A stretch of DNA of 64,000 nucleotides, from the NCBI GenBank assembly GCA_022822665.1, contig JAJEAR010000076.1:1-64000 (forward strand), written 5' to 3'. A model generated the notes under the pieces. The model worked only from the letters and a program-made list of their open reading frames with translations, did not search any database and was not told the origin of the DNA. This DNA is from Alphaproteobacteria bacterium (GTDB lineage: Bacteria; Pseudomonadota; Alphaproteobacteria; Thalassobaculales; Thalassobaculaceae). The position numbers were made by a program, and so were the translations under genes. Positions 44,301 through 53,381 of the stretch are shown piece after piece; positions within the stretch are counted from its first letter, which is position 1, and the number at the start of each line of letters is the position of its first letter.

Positions 44301-44596
44301 TGGAACCGGGCGAAGCCATCATCGAGGCCACCCGCAACCGGATACGGCCGATCTTCATGTCGACGACGACCAGCGTGCTCGGGATGATGCCGCTGGTACT
44401 GTTCCCGGGCGCCGGTTCTGAGCTCTACCGGGGCCTCGGGTCGGTGGTGATCGGCGGCCTCTCGCTTTCGGCTATCCTGACCCTGCTGGTGATCCCGTCC
44501 CTGCTCTCGCTCACCCTGGTTCCGATCGAGCGCAGGGCGTCCCGGGGCCAGCGCCTGATGGCCGGTGTAGCCCCCCTCGCCAGCGACGCGGACTGA
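41369..44596 (+). CDS. RND efflux pump inner-membrane permease
   Basis: A 1075-aa proton-driven RND transporter, normal length for the family. It begins MDRLISVAIFRPIAVVAAVL, then has two periplasmic loops and about 12 membrane helices. The helix 4 region shows GFAFAVGLVVDSAILVLENI with the proton-relay acids; the matching helix 10 region has LGFVILIGIVVNNAILLVHQ. The start is TTG at 41369, with AGGA 5 bases upstream, because no in-frame ATG precedes the first helix. It is coupled to the adaptor gene. The substrate (drugs, solvents or lipids) cannot be told. Confidence 0.93.
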   Translation: MDRLISVAIFRPIAVVAAVLMVVMFGLVSLQTIPIQLTPEVNRPIINVTTRWPGAAPAEVEREIINRQEEVFRGLEGLETITGRAETGLGRLKLEFGVGQDMVVALLMVSNRLDRVGSYPAEVQEPTLDTSGDEDNAIAWLVLRHDKNAVQPSTDPIHGYFDLLEQVVKDRLQRVPGVADVRIYGGTAREMQVEIDPERLAQYHLTVPELLDALRAANASVSAGAVDEGKRRYVLRTEGDFTTLDAVRKVVLRSDSNGRDERVSHVTVADVATVKYGFKRPVSKIRMLGEPALGLPVYRENGANVIEVMKGVRRTVAEVNEQVLNPRGMVLLQVYDETDYIESAVELVTQNIYIGGTLAALILLLFLRSGGATLVVSVAVPVSIIGSFVAMAALGRSINVVSLAGFAFAVGLVVDSAILVLENIYRLRQRGMAPADAAYTGTNQVWGAILVSALTTVMVFIPILVMDLEVGQLFRDIAVAISVAVMLSLLVAVTLIPALARRVLAGITPSSRIRLPGIDHAASAIHRFLEGFARSVVASRPKAGCVIAAITLACGLATWLLLPRLDYLPQGNRNLVFGFLLPPPGYNLTTMIDIAGKVEATTRELWNPSIGTDPAATERATESSDGRPLIDRFFFAAFRANSIVAATAVDPRRVGELIPILHRSLLSEPGTFGFFRQTSLFGRGNVRTVDLDISGGTFHEIVEVAQRAFGKVNATLPPAGGTQIRPRPALSLGAPEIRVHPDLVRLKDNGMTARDLGITLDAFNDGVRVAEITVDGRLMDLTLKGPDTHLRTTQGVNDLPVVTRDGMIVPASTLASIEVTTGPTEIRHREHVRTVTLQISPPPDMPLEVAMDRVRTDVIQALQKEGLPPSTQLVLSGTADALTETWDEMTIDLLMALVIVYLVMTVLFESFFYPLIIIFSVPLATAGGVLGLVLLAQFQVQNLDMLTLLGFVILIGIVVNNAILLVHQTLFHLRTEGMEPGEAIIEATRNRIRPIFMSTTTSVLGMMPLVLFPGAGSELYRGLGSVVIGGLSLSAILTLLVIPSLLSLTLVPIERRASRGQRLMAGVAPLASDAD

Positions 44597-44734
44597 GCCG
44601 GGGATCGGGAACCGGGCTGCGTACCGGTGCGGTTCCGCCGCATCGTGCCGCCGACCGGTGCACCCCGGTGACGACATTTCCGGCCCCGGACAATCCCCCG
44701 AACCGTTCCGGTTCCGCGACGCGCCGGTCGGTAC

Positions 44735-45205
44735 CTACCGGTCGCGGGCCTTCCTGTAGACCGCGATCGCGTCCGCGAGTTCGTCGCGTTCCTCGCACCC
44801 TTTCGGGCAGGCGGTCTCGAGCACGCCGAGACGCTTCTGTGCTGCCGCGAGTTCTCCGCGTTCGAGATGAAGTTCGCCCAGGTACTCGTTCGCGCCCAGG
44901 TGCAGCGGTTCGATGGCAAGTGCCTCGCGATAGAAGCGGAACGCAAGCTTGAGACGGCCCAGCTTGCGATGCGCAAAGCCGAGCAGGTTGAGCACGTCGG
45001 CGTTTTCCGGCTCGTCACGGTGCAGTCCCTCGAGAACCGGGATCGCGGAGCGGTACTCCTCCGCCTCGATCAGCTGTACCACCCGGTCGTACTCCGGTGA
45101 CGCCTGTCCGCCGCCGGTGGCGCTTCCGACGGCGTTCGCTGTCCGCGGATGCACGCAGGCCATCGCCAGCCACAACGCAACCACCAGGATCCTCGTCGTT
45201 GCCAC
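44735..45205 (-). CDS. Secreted tetratricopeptide-repeat protein
   Basis: A 156-aa exported protein. An N-terminal signal peptide (ILVVALWLAMACVHPRTANA, about residues 5-24) precedes three TPR-like helical pairs, for example DRVVQLIEAEEYRSAIPVLE, LNLLGFAHRKLGRLKLAFRF and YLGELHLERGELAAAQKRLG. The role is probably scaffold-like in the periplasm. The GTG start at 45205 follows GGGAG by 6 bases. It lies between the RND pump and the divergent peptide-type ABC operon and stands alone. Confidence 0.85.
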   Translation of the reverse strand: MATTRILVVALWLAMACVHPRTANAVGSATGGGQASPEYDRVVQLIEAEEYRSAIPVLEGLHRDEPENADVLNLLGFAHRKLGRLKLAFRFYREALAIEPLHLGANEYLGELHLERGELAAAQKRLGVLETACPKGCEERDELADAIAVYRKARDR

Positions 45206-45238
45206 GCCCGCTCCCGTTCGTCGTCCTGACCGGTCTCG

Positions 45239-45267
45239 TTGCTCCGGTTCATCATGCTCCCTATAGT
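45239..45267 (+). promoter_or_regulatory. Candidate promoter of the peptide-type ABC operon
   Basis: TTGCTC (45239-45244) and TATAGT (45262-45267) are 17 bases apart, about 180 bases before the binding-protein ATG. The -10 matches the consensus at five of six positions; the long leader has no recognised riboswitch. Confidence 0.4.
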
Positions 45268-45443
45268 CTGATCACGCTACCGGTGCCGGGCTCAACCGCG
45301 CAATGCCACGGTACCGGCACACCGGGCGCGGACGCGGTGCCGGACGTCACAACGGGCCCCGGCCACACTGCGGCATGCCCGCAGAACGATGGCTGCTGCC
45401 AAGGGGCGGACGGCCGAACGGGAGAACTGGGGGAGAAACAATC

Positions 45444-47036
45444 ATGCTGTCCACGTGGACAACAACCCGACGAGCCATGCTCGCTGCACTCGCTGCAGCG
45501 CCACTGGCCTTCGGAAGCGTTCAGGCGGCGGCCGAATCCGTGCTGCGGATCGTGCCTCACGCCGATCTGAAGAACCTGGATCCGATCTGGACCACGGCAT
45601 ACATCACCCGTAACCACGGCTACATGGTCTACGACACCCTGTTCGCCCAGGACGAGTCGCTGAATGTCCATCCGCAGATGGTCGGCGACTGGAGCGTCAG
45701 CGACGACAGCCTGGTCTATTCCTTCACCCTGCGCGACGGATTGATGTGGCATGACGGCGATCCGGTCACGGCCGCGGACTGCGTTGCCTCGATCGAGCGC
45801 TGGGGCAAGCGCGACGGCATGGGCCAGAAGCTCATGGACTTCACCGCCGAGCTCAAGGCGGTCGATGACAAGACCTTCTCCCTGACACTGAAGGAACCCT
45901 ACGGACTGGTGCTCGACTCGCTGGGCAAGATCAGTTCCAACACTCCGTTCATGATGAAGAAGGAACACGCGGAAACCGACGCCTTCAAGCAGGTGCCCGA
46001 GGTGGTGGGCTCCGGCCCGTTCCGGTTCGTCAAGGATGAATGGGTTCCGGGTTCCAAGGTCGTCTACGCCAAGAACACCGACTACGTGCCGCGCAGCGAG
46101 CCCGCGTCCGGCGCCGCCGGCGGCAAGGTCGTGCACTTCGACCGGGTCGAGTGGATCTACATCCCGGATCCGGCGACGGCGATGAACGCGCTGATCAACG
46201 GCGAGGTGGACCTGTGGGAGACGCCCGCTGTGGACATGGTTCCGTTGCTGGAACAGAGCGAGGCAGTGGACCTTGCCGTCATCGATCCGCTGGGAACCCA
46301 GGGCTGGCTGCGGCCGAACCACCTGCACCCGCCGTTCGACAACCCGAAGGCGCGACAGGCCCTGCTCTACGCGGTCAACCAGGCCGAGTACCTGCAGGCG
46401 ATCGTGGGTGATCCGAAGCTGTACAAGGAGTGTGCGGCCTACTTCATCTGCGGAACCCCGAACGAGTCCGACGTCGGTGTCGAGGCCCTGCAGTCGCATG
46501 ACAAGGACATGGCCCGCCAGCTGCTGGCCGAGGCCGGCTACAAGGGCGAGAAGATCATCCTGATGCAGTCGACCGACATCCCGGTGCTGAACAACGCGGC
46601 CCTGGTCACCGCCCAGGTGCTGCGCGACATCGGCATGGACGTCGAGGTGCAGGCCATGGACTGGTCGACACTGACCTCGCGGCGTGCCGAGAAGAAGAGC
46701 CCGGCCGACGGTGGCTGGAACATTTTCCACACCTACGCCACGGGGGCCGACGCCACCTCGCCGATCGCGAACATCGGCGTGTCCGGCGGCGGCGTCGAAC
46801 GGGCCTGGTTCGGCTGGCCGACCGACGAGATGACCGAGGAGCTGCGCGACGCCTTCGCCCGTGAGCCCGATGCCGCCAAGAAGAAGGAGATCATCGACAA
46901 GCTCCAGGGCCGGCTGTTCGACCACCTGGTGCCGTACGTGAACTACGGCCAGTGGTTCCAGCCCGTCGCCTGGCGCACGGGACTGAAGGGCGTGCTGGTC
47001 TCGCCGGTTCCGTTCTTCTGGAACATCAGCAACTAG
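45444..47036 (+). CDS. ABC transporter substrate-binding protein, family 5 (dipeptide/nickel type)
   Basis: The periplasmic receptor of a peptide- or opine-type ABC importer. The 530-aa precursor has a signal with a twin-Arg feature (TTRRAMLAALAAAPLAFGS, cleavage after VQAAA near residue 30). The mature protein carries the family-5 marks SFTLRDGLMWHDGDPVTAAD and GSGPFRFV. It starts at ATG 45444 after GGGGGAG. A strong terminator-like hairpin (47054-47093) follows, then two permeases and two ATPases. The linked hydrolases suggest N-carbamoyl or ureido substrates. Confidence 0.93.
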   Translation: MLSTWTTTRRAMLAALAAAPLAFGSVQAAAESVLRIVPHADLKNLDPIWTTAYITRNHGYMVYDTLFAQDESLNVHPQMVGDWSVSDDSLVYSFTLRDGLMWHDGDPVTAADCVASIERWGKRDGMGQKLMDFTAELKAVDDKTFSLTLKEPYGLVLDSLGKISSNTPFMMKKEHAETDAFKQVPEVVGSGPFRFVKDEWVPGSKVVYAKNTDYVPRSEPASGAAGGKVVHFDRVEWIYIPDPATAMNALINGEVDLWETPAVDMVPLLEQSEAVDLAVIDPLGTQGWLRPNHLHPPFDNPKARQALLYAVNQAEYLQAIVGDPKLYKECAAYFICGTPNESDVGVEALQSHDKDMARQLLAEAGYKGEKIILMQSTDIPVLNNAALVTAQVLRDIGMDVEVQAMDWSTLTSRRAEKKSPADGGWNIFHTYATGADATSPIANIGVSGGGVERAWFGWPTDEMTEELRDAFAREPDAAKKKEIIDKLQGRLFDHLVPYVNYGQWFQPVAWRTGLKGVLVSPVPFFWNISN

Positions 47037-47053
47037 AACGGACAGTTTCCGGT

Positions 47054-47093
47054 CCGGCCGCCGGACTCCGGTCCGGCGGCCGGTCGCATTTTT
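47054..47093 (+). terminator. Terminator-like hairpin with T-run inside the peptide ABC operon
   Basis: A perfect 13-bp stem (CCGGCCGCCGGAC and GTCCGGCGGCCGG) with a TCCG loop spans 47054-47083. A run of five T lies at 47089-47093, five bases past the stem. It sits 17 bases after the binding-protein stop and 15 bases before the permease ATG. Partial termination would favour binding protein over permease. Confidence 0.8.
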
Positions 47094-47107
47094 CGGGCAC
47101 CATCTGA

Positions 47108-48049
47108 ATGTACGCCTACATCATCCGACGCCTGCTGGCGACGCTGCCCGTGATGGCGGTCGTCGGCATCGCGGTCTTCCTGCTGCTGCACCTGACACCG
47201 GGCGATCCGGCGGTGGTGATCGCGGGTGATTACGCGCGTCCGGAAGACATCGAGAAGATCCGCGAGAGCCTGGGGCTGAACAAGCCGCTCTACGTGCAGT
47301 TCTTCAGCTGGGCCGGCGCGGTGCTGTCGGGTGACCTCGGCACCTCGATCTTCTCCAACCTCCCGGTCTCCAGGCTGATCGAGCAGCGTCTCGAACCGAC
47401 GCTCGCCCTTGCGACCGCCACCATCATCTTCGCGATCCTGGTCGCGGTGCCCATGGGCGTGATCGCCGCCTGGAAGGCCGGCACGCTCACCGACCGCACG
47501 ATCATGGTCTTCGCCGTGCTCGGCTTCTCGGTCCCGGTGTTCGTGATCGGCTACGCCATGATGTGGCTGTTCTCGATCACCCTGGGCTGGTTCCCGGTCC
47601 AGGGATACAAGCCGATCGGGGACGGGTTCCTGCCCTTCCTGCGCTCGATCACCCTGCCGACGGTGGCACTGGGCATCATCTACGTGGCACTCATCGCGCG
47701 GATCACCCGGGCCAGCATGCTGGAGGTCCTGACCGAGGACTACATGCGCACCGCCAGGGCGAAGGGTCTCGACAACAACGCACTGCTGATCCGGCATGCG
47801 CTCAGGAACGCTTCGGTTCCGATCGTCACCATCATCGGTATCGGCATCGCCCTGCTGATCGGCGGTGTCGTGGTGACCGAGAGCGTGTTCAACATCCCCG
47901 GCCTCGGGCGGCTGACCATCGACGCCGTGCTCAGGCGCGACTACCCGATCATCCAGGGAGTGATCCTGATCTTCTCGGGCGCCTACGTGCTGGTGAACCT
48001 CGCGATCGATCTCTCCTACACCGTGCTCGACCCGAGGATCCGCTACTGA
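47108..48049 (+). CDS. ABC transporter permease, DppB/OppB type
   Basis: A 313-aa permease with the family start MYAYIIRRLLATLPVMAVVG and a first helix at about 10-30. The long periplasmic segment has LTPGDPAVVIAGDYA, and the coupling loop has DYMRTARAKGLDNNALLIRH followed by ALRN. It is translationally coupled to the second permease (TGATG). It works with the genes at 45444-50948 as one importer. Confidence 0.94.
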   Translation: MYAYIIRRLLATLPVMAVVGIAVFLLLHLTPGDPAVVIAGDYARPEDIEKIRESLGLNKPLYVQFFSWAGAVLSGDLGTSIFSNLPVSRLIEQRLEPTLALATATIIFAILVAVPMGVIAAWKAGTLTDRTIMVFAVLGFSVPVFVIGYAMMWLFSITLGWFPVQGYKPIGDGFLPFLRSITLPTVALGIIYVALIARITRASMLEVLTEDYMRTARAKGLDNNALLIRHALRNASVPIVTIIGIGIALLIGGVVVTESVFNIPGLGRLTIDAVLRRDYPIIQGVILIFSGAYVLVNLAIDLSYTVLDPRIRY

Positions 48050-48948
48050 TGGCAGACGTTCCCGACACGGCCGTGGCGGTCGACGACCTCGAGGACATCG
48101 ACCGCCCCGCCGACGCCCGGAGCCGGTTCAAGGACTACTGGCGCCGCCATCCGACGGTCGTCGTCGGGGCGGGCCTGCTGCTGGCGATGGCCGTGATCGC
48201 GCTCGCGGCACCCTGGATCGCGCCCGATCCGCTACGGCTCAACCCGATCAACCGGCTGAAGCCGCCCGGCGAGGCCTTCTGGTTCGGCGCCGACTTCCTC
48301 GGCCGCGACGTTTATGCCCGGACCGTCTACGGCGGCCAGATCTCGCTGCTGGTCGGGTTCGCGGTTGCCGCGATCGCCACGGTGGTCGGGCTGTCGATCG
48401 GCCTGGTCGCCGGCTACGTGCGCTGGATCGATGCCATCGTGATGCGGATCATGGACGGGCTGATGGCGATCCCCGGCGTGCTGCTGGCGATCGCGCTGAT
48501 CAGCCTGGCCGGCGCGAGCATCACCAACGTCATCATCGCGATCTCCATTCCCGAGATTCCGAGGGTGGTCCGCCTGGTCCGCGCCGTGGTGCTGACGGTG
48601 CGCGAGCAGCCCTATGTCGAGGCCGCGGTCTCGGTCGGAACCCGGCTGCCCAAGATCCTGGTCAAGCACATCCTGCCGAACACGCTTGCCCCGCTCATCG
48701 TGCAGGCGACCTACGTCTGCGCCTCCGCGGTGGTCATCGAGGCGATCCTCTCCTTCCTCGGAGCCGGCACCCCGCCCGAGATCCCGAGCTGGGGCAACAT
48801 CATGGCCGAGGGACGGACCTACTTCCAGTTCGCGCCCTGGATGATCTTCTTCCCCGGCATCTTCCTCGCCATCACGGTGCTGGCGGTCAACATCCTGGGC
48901 GACGGGCTGCGTGACTCGCTCGATCCGCGCATTGCCAGGCGGATGTGA
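48049..48948 (+). CDS. ABC transporter permease, DppC/OppC type
   Basis: A 299-aa permease. A hydrophilic N-terminus with [16 protein letters not shown] leads to the first helix (about 40-60), [25 protein letters not shown], the coupling loop [20 protein letters not shown], and [17 protein letters not shown], all family hallmarks. It overlaps the DppB-type gene by one base and is followed 3 bases later by the first ATPase. Confidence 0.94.
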   Translation: MADVPDTAVAVDDLEDIDRPADARSRFKDYWRRHPTVVVGAGLLLAMAVIALAAPWIAPDPLRLNPINRLKPPGEAFWFGADFLGRDVYARTVYGGQISLLVGFAVAAIATVVGLSIGLVAGYVRWIDAIVMRIMDGLMAIPGVLLAIALISLAGASITNVIIAISIPEIPRVVRLVRAVVLTVREQPYVEAAVSVGTRLPKILVKHILPNTLAPLIVQATYVCASAVVIEAILSFLGAGTPPEIPSWGNIMAEGRTYFQFAPWMIFFPGIFLAITVLAVNILGDGLRDSLDPRIARRM

Positions 48949-48951
48949 GCC

Positions 48952-49962
48952 ATGGTGCACGACGGACCGATCCTCGAGATCAGCGAGCTCAAGACCTGGT
49001 TCCACACCCGCGACGGCATCGTACGCGCGGTCGACGGCGTGTCGATCCACGTCGACCGGGGCGAGACCGTGTCGATCGTGGGCGAGTCGGGCTGCGGCAA
49101 GAGTGTGACCGCCATGTCGGTGCTGCGCCTGCTGCCCTCCCCGCCCGCGCGCGTCGAGGGCGGGCGCATCCTGTTCGACGGCGAGGACCTGCTCGAGGCG
49201 AGCGAGGAGCGGATGCGGGAGATCCGCGGCAACCAGATCTCGATGATCTTCCAGGAGCCCATGACCTCGCTCAACCCGGTGATGCCGGTGGGCCGCCAGA
49301 TCGCGGAGTCGCTCGAACTGCACCAGGGTCTCGGGCGCCGGGCCGCCGCGGACCGGGCGGTCGAGATGCTCGACCTGGTCCAGATACCCGAACCCAGGCA
49401 GCGGTCGGGAGAGTACCCGCACCAGCTCTCGGGCGGCATGCGCCAGCGGGTGATGATCGCCATGGCGCTCGCCTGCAACCCGGCGATCCTGATTGCGGAT
49501 GAACCGACCACGGCGCTCGACGTCACCATCCAGGCCCAGATCCTCGACCTGATGCTGCAGCTCAAGGAGAAGATCGGCGCGGCGATCGTCTTCATCACCC
49601 ACGACCTGGGCGTGGTGGCGGAGACCGCCCAGCGGGTGGTGGTGATGTATGCCGGGCGCAAGGTGGAAGAAGCGACGGTGGAGGACCTGTTCGCACAGCC
49701 ACTGCATCCCTACACCCTGGGCCTGATGGGCTCGATACCGAAACTCTCGGCCCGGGCGATCGCTGCCCAGCGCGGCCGGCTGGCCGAGATCCCGGGCGTG
49801 GTCCCGTCGCTGCGCCGCGAGGTTCCCGGATGCACCTTCGCGCCGCGCTGCCCGTTTGCCGGCGAGAGGTGCCGGACGGAACGGCCCGAGCTCGAACAAC
49901 GCCCGGGCAACCGCCTGGTTGCCTGCTGGGAATGGCAGCAGGTGGCGGAGTGCGCGACATGA
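48952..49962 (+). CDS. ABC transporter ATP-binding protein, DppD/OppD type
   Basis: A 336-aa ATPase. Walker A is GESGCGKS, the Q-loop [11 protein letters not shown], the signature [19 protein letters not shown], Walker [15 protein letters not shown] and the switch His in ITHDLGV. The C-terminal oligopeptide extension has a Cys-rich motif ([14 protein letters not shown]), which in relatives binds an iron-sulphur cluster. It overlaps the DppF-type gene by 4 bases (ATGA). Confidence 0.95.
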   Translation: MVHDGPILEISELKTWFHTRDGIVRAVDGVSIHVDRGETVSIVGESGCGKSVTAMSVLRLLPSPPARVEGGRILFDGEDLLEASEERMREIRGNQISMIFQEPMTSLNPVMPVGRQIAESLELHQGLGRRAAADRAVEMLDLVQIPEPRQRSGEYPHQLSGGMRQRVMIAMALACNPAILIADEPTTALDVTIQAQILDLMLQLKEKIGAAIVFITHDLGVVAETAQRVVVMYAGRKVEEATVEDLFAQPLHPYTLGLMGSIPKLSARAIAAQRGRLAEIPGVVPSLRREVPGCTFAPRCPFAGERCRTERPELEQRPGNRLVACWEWQQVAECAT

Positions 49963-50948
49963 CCGACGCTCCCGACCTGGTGCTCGAGGTGCGCGAGCTG
50001 CGCAAGCACTTCCCGGTCCACTCGGGCCTGCTGCGCCGGCAGGTCGGCCTGGTCCTCGCCGTGGACGGGGTGGCCTTCGACATCCGCCCCGGCGAAACCC
50101 TGGGGCTGGTGGGCGAGAGCGGGTCGGGCAAGTCGACGGTCGGCAAGACGGTGATGCGCCTCATCGACCCGACATCGGGCGAGATCAGGGTCCGGGGCGA
50201 GGACGTGACCCGGGCCGGGACGGCCAGGATGCGCACGCTGCGCCGGCAGATGCAGATGGTGTTCCAGGACCCCTACGCATCCCTCAATCCGCGCCTGTCG
50301 GCACGCAGCATCGTGGCCGAGCCGCTGGAGAACTACAGCGAGGTTGCGCGCAGCGAGGTCGACGACATGGTACGGGCCCTGTTCCAGCGGGTCGGGCTCC
50401 GGCCCGACCAGATGGTGAAGTACCCGCACGAGTTTTCCGGGGGACAGAGACAGCGCCTCGGGGTCGCCCGGGCCCTCGCGCTGAACCCGGGTCTGATCGT
50501 CGCCGACGAACCGGTCTCGGCGCTCGATGTCTCGGTCCAGGCCCAGGTGCTCAACCTGCTGATGGACCTGCAGGACGAACTGGGACTTGCCTACCTGTTC
50601 ATCAGCCACGACCTGGCGGTGGTCGAGCACATCAGTCACCGGGTCGCGGTGATGTACCTCGGCAAGATCGTCGAGCTGACCGACCGGGAAACCCTGTTCT
50701 CCGATCCGCGCCATCCCTACACCCGCGCCCTGCTGTCGGCCGCACCGGTCCCCGAACCCGGCGCCCGGCGCGACCGCATCATCCTGAAGGGCGACATTCC
50801 CAGTCCGATCAACCCGCCGTCCGGCTGCCGCTTCCACACCCGCTGCCCGTTCGCCGAGGCCCGCTGCCTGGCGGAGGAACCGGTGATGCGCACCATTGAC
50901 AGCGGACACCAGGTTGCCTGTCACCTGGTCGAAGAGCAGGCCGGCTGA
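49959..50948 (+). CDS. ABC transporter ATP-binding protein, DppF/OppF type
   Basis: A 329-aa ATPase partner of the DppD-type subunit. It has Walker [60 protein letters not shown] and ISHDLAV, and a Cys-rich C-terminus ([14 protein letters not shown]). It is coupled by overlap to the gene before it and ends 19 bases before the D-carbamoylase-like gene, so transporter and enzyme are one operon. Confidence 0.95.
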   Translation: MTDAPDLVLEVRELRKHFPVHSGLLRRQVGLVLAVDGVAFDIRPGETLGLVGESGSGKSTVGKTVMRLIDPTSGEIRVRGEDVTRAGTARMRTLRRQMQMVFQDPYASLNPRLSARSIVAEPLENYSEVARSEVDDMVRALFQRVGLRPDQMVKYPHEFSGGQRQRLGVARALALNPGLIVADEPVSALDVSVQAQVLNLLMDLQDELGLAYLFISHDLAVVEHISHRVAVMYLGKIVELTDRETLFSDPRHPYTRALLSAAPVPEPGARRDRIILKGDIPSPINPPSGCRFHTRCPFAEARCLAEEPVMRTIDSGHQVACHLVEEQAG

Positions 50949-50967
50949 CCCGCAAGGGAGGTTAATC

Positions 50968-51888
50968 ATGTCGCGAAAGCTCACGGTCGCAGCCGCCCAG
51001 ATGGGCCCGATCGCACGCAACGAGCCCCGCCAGTCGGCGGTGGCGCGCATGTCGGAGATGATGCGCGAGGCGCATGGCAAGGGCGCCCAGCTCGTCGTGT
51101 TCCCGGAACTGGCGCTGACCAGCTTCTTTCCGCGCTGGTATCTCGAGGACGAGGCCGAGCTCGATGCCTTCTACGAGACCGGGATGCCGAACGCGGCCAC
51201 CCGTCCGCTGTTCGATCTCGCCGCCGAGCTCGGGGTCGGGTTCTACCTCGGCTACGCGGAACTGGTGCACGAGGCCGGCGGGAGGCGCCGGTTCAACACC
51301 TCGATCCTGGTCGACCGGTCGGGCGCCATCGTGGGCAAGTACCGCAAGGTGCACCTGCCGGGCCACGCCGAGCACGAGCCCTGGCGGCCGTTCCAGCACC
51401 TGGAGAAGGCATATTTCGAGCCGGGCGATCTCGGGTTCCCGGTATTCGAGGCCTTCGGCGGAACGCTTGGCATGTGCATCTGCAATGACCGGCGCTGGCC
51501 CGAGACCTACCGGGTCATGGGACTGAAGGGGGTGGAACTGGTCGTGCTCGGCTACAACACGCCATCGCACAACCCGCCGGTTCCCGAGCACGACCACCTG
51601 ATGTGGTTCCACAACCATCTCTCGATGCAGGCCGGCGCCTACCAGAACGGCAACTGGGTGGTCGGCGTGGCCAAGGCGGGTCGCGAGGAAGGCTGTGACC
51701 TGATCGGACAGAGCGCCATCATCGCGCCGACCGGGGAAATCGTCGCCATGGCCCAGGGTGTTGCCGACGAGGTGGTGGTCGCGGACTGCGATCTCGACCG
51801 CTGCGACGAGATCAGGCGCCAGATCTTCGACTTCGCCCTGCACCGGCAACCGCAGCACTACCAGCTGATCGCGGCCGCGAAGGCGTAG
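50968..51888 (+). CDS. N-carbamoyl-D-amino-acid hydrolase-like nitrilase-superfamily enzyme
   Basis: A 306-aa carbon-nitrogen hydrolase. Its catalytic triad falls at Glu47 (FPELAL), Lys127 (KYRKVHLPG) and Cys172 (CICNDRRWPETYRVMG), the same positions and contexts as I recall for the characterised Agrobacterium D-carbamoylase. That enzyme releases ammonia, CO2 and a D-amino acid from N-carbamoyl-D-amino acids, the last step of hydantoin breakdown. ATG 50968 has AGGGAGG upstream. It ends a transporter operon and is convergent with a carbamoylsarcosine-amidase-like gene. No hydantoinase gene is nearby, so a ready-made N-carbamoyl compound may be imported. Confidence 0.88.
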   Translation: MSRKLTVAAAQMGPIARNEPRQSAVARMSEMMREAHGKGAQLVVFPELALTSFFPRWYLEDEAELDAFYETGMPNAATRPLFDLAAELGVGFYLGYAELVHEAGGRRRFNTSILVDRSGAIVGKYRKVHLPGHAEHEPWRPFQHLEKAYFEPGDLGFPVFEAFGGTLGMCICNDRRWPETYRVMGLKGVELVVLGYNTPSHNPPVPEHDHLMWFHNHLSMQAGAYQNGNWVVGVAKAGREEGCDLIGQSAIIAPTGEIVAMAQGVADEVVVADCDLDRCDEIRRQIFDFALHRQPQHYQLIAAAKA

Positions 51889-51897
51889 CCCTCCCGG

Positions 51898-52581
51898 TCA
51901 GGCGCCGGCCTCCTCGTTGCGACGCAGGTGATCGAGCACCGCCTCGAGCGGCTCGACGTCACCGAACTTGGCATCGATGTCGAACAGGTTCCATTCCACC
52001 GCGCCGGCGATGCGGTCGCCGATGCACTCGCGCACCACGATCGGCCGGAACCCGTCGGCGATGGCGTCCTCCACCGTCGCCCGCACGCAGGCGCTTGCCG
52101 TCGTCCCGGTCACCACAACGGTATCGACCCCGGCAGCAACCAGGTAGCTGCCGAGCATGGTGCCGCGAAAGGCGCTGGCCTGTTTCTTGACGATCACCGG
52201 TTCGTTGTCGCGGCGCTCCAGCCGCTCGTCGATCTCGACCAGCGGCGTGCCGGTGCGCAGCACCTCGGCCGGGATCTTCCGGCCCCACAGCCCCATGTCG
52301 GTGTGCGCGCCCTCGACGACATCGTAGGCGGTGGTGGTAAACACCACCGGCAATCCGCGCGCCCTGAAAGCTGTCAGCACCTCCAGGACCGCGGGAATGA
52401 TGGTCTCCATGCCCGAACAGGTGAAGGGATTGCCGGGCCGCGTCCAGGCATTGGCGAGATCGATGTTGACCAGGGCCGGCTTGCGTCCCCAGCCGACGCG
52501 CCGCTGGAAGCCGCGCTCGTCGTAGAATGCACTGTCGGCCGCAAACAGGGTCTCGAGCGCGTCGCGAAGTCTCTGGTCCAT
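51898..52581 (-). CDS. Isochorismatase-family cysteine hydrolase (N-carbamoylsarcosine amidase-like)
   Basis: A 227-aa hydrolase. The triad Asp41 (NIDLANAW), Lys132 or Lys133 (IVKKQASAF) and Cys165 (GTTASACVRATVEDA) matches cysteine hydrolases of this superfamily, and the Cys context is closest to N-carbamoylsarcosine amidohydrolase. It probably splits an N-carbamoyl or amide bond. ATG 52581 has AGGAGG only 2 bases away, so the start may be slightly off. It is convergent with the D-carbamoylase-like gene (9 bases between stops); both fit a carbamoyl-compound pathway. Confidence 0.88.
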   Translation of the reverse strand: MDQRLRDALETLFAADSAFYDERGFQRRVGWGRKPALVNIDLANAWTRPGNPFTCSGMETIIPAVLEVLTAFRARGLPVVFTTTAYDVVEGAHTDMGLWGRKIPAEVLRTGTPLVEIDERLERRDNEPVIVKKQASAFRGTMLGSYLVAAGVDTVVVTGTTASACVRATVEDAIADGFRPIVVRECIGDRIAGAVEWNLFDIDAKFGDVEPLEAVLDHLRRNEEAGA

Positions 52582-53381
52582 GGCCTCCTGCCGGTTCCGG
52601 GCCGATCCGAACGGGTCGTCCAAGACTATCCGAAGGCGGGCTTCGGAACCATCCGGGACCGGAGCGCCACCTTCGGCCCCCTCAGGGCCCCTCCCGCAGG
52701 ACCGCACCCCGCCTCGAACCCGTGAACCCCGTTCGCCCGTTCTGGCCGGCCGCGACAAGATCGCCGCCGGAAGGGGCCGCAGTGCGCCGCCGGCCTGGCC
52801 CTGCACGATGACGACCGGCGCCCGGCCCGGGAGCACACGGGAGACGATCGCCAGGGTTCACCCGCAATCAAGGTCCCGCGGACCGGTGTACTGGCACGAC
52901 GTTCGTATCCGGGGCCGCTGGACGATATCCGGCGCCGGCGGTTGGCGCTGCCACCACCTTGCCGGAATTGGACGGCAATCCGGCTCCCCACGGGTGCGGA
53001 AAGTCGCTGCGCCGAAGAGCCCGTCGCACGGTGGTGCGCTGAAACTCCCCGTGCCTCCCCTCGCCCGGGCGGGTGCCGGCCCGGGTGAAGACGGTCCATT
53101 TCGCGACGGTCCCGGCAAGGGCCATCCAGTGGGAGCATCGACATCTGCGCCATGCAGGGCGCTTGCGAACCTGGCGCGGTCACGGTGACCAGACCGGACC
53201 GGTCGACCTTCCGAAAGCCGTCGCAATTGTCTGCCCGTGCGGCCATGATCGCGCAGACGTGTGTCCGCGCGCCCTCAGGGGCGCATGCGGGATTTGACAT
53301 CTGTTGGCTGTCGGCGAACCGGTCCCGTACCCGGTTCCCCGCTCATCGCGGGATGAGTTTCATGGACAGGCAGGATTCGCG
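52582..53381. other. Gene-poor stretch before the DMT transporter gene
   Basis: About 800 bases without a supported gene. Frames on both strands are Arg/Pro-rich shadows without motifs. A TTGACA at 53294-53299 could be a -35 for the DMT gene, but no good -10 follows at 16-18 bases. No repeats, tRNA or mobile-element ends were recognised. Confidence 0.5.

Noticed and set aside
52580-53300. Plus- and minus-strand frames of about 200 codons before the DMT gene
   Set aside because: Both are Arg/Pro-rich shadows typical of non-coding G+C-rich DNA and have no recognisable domain.
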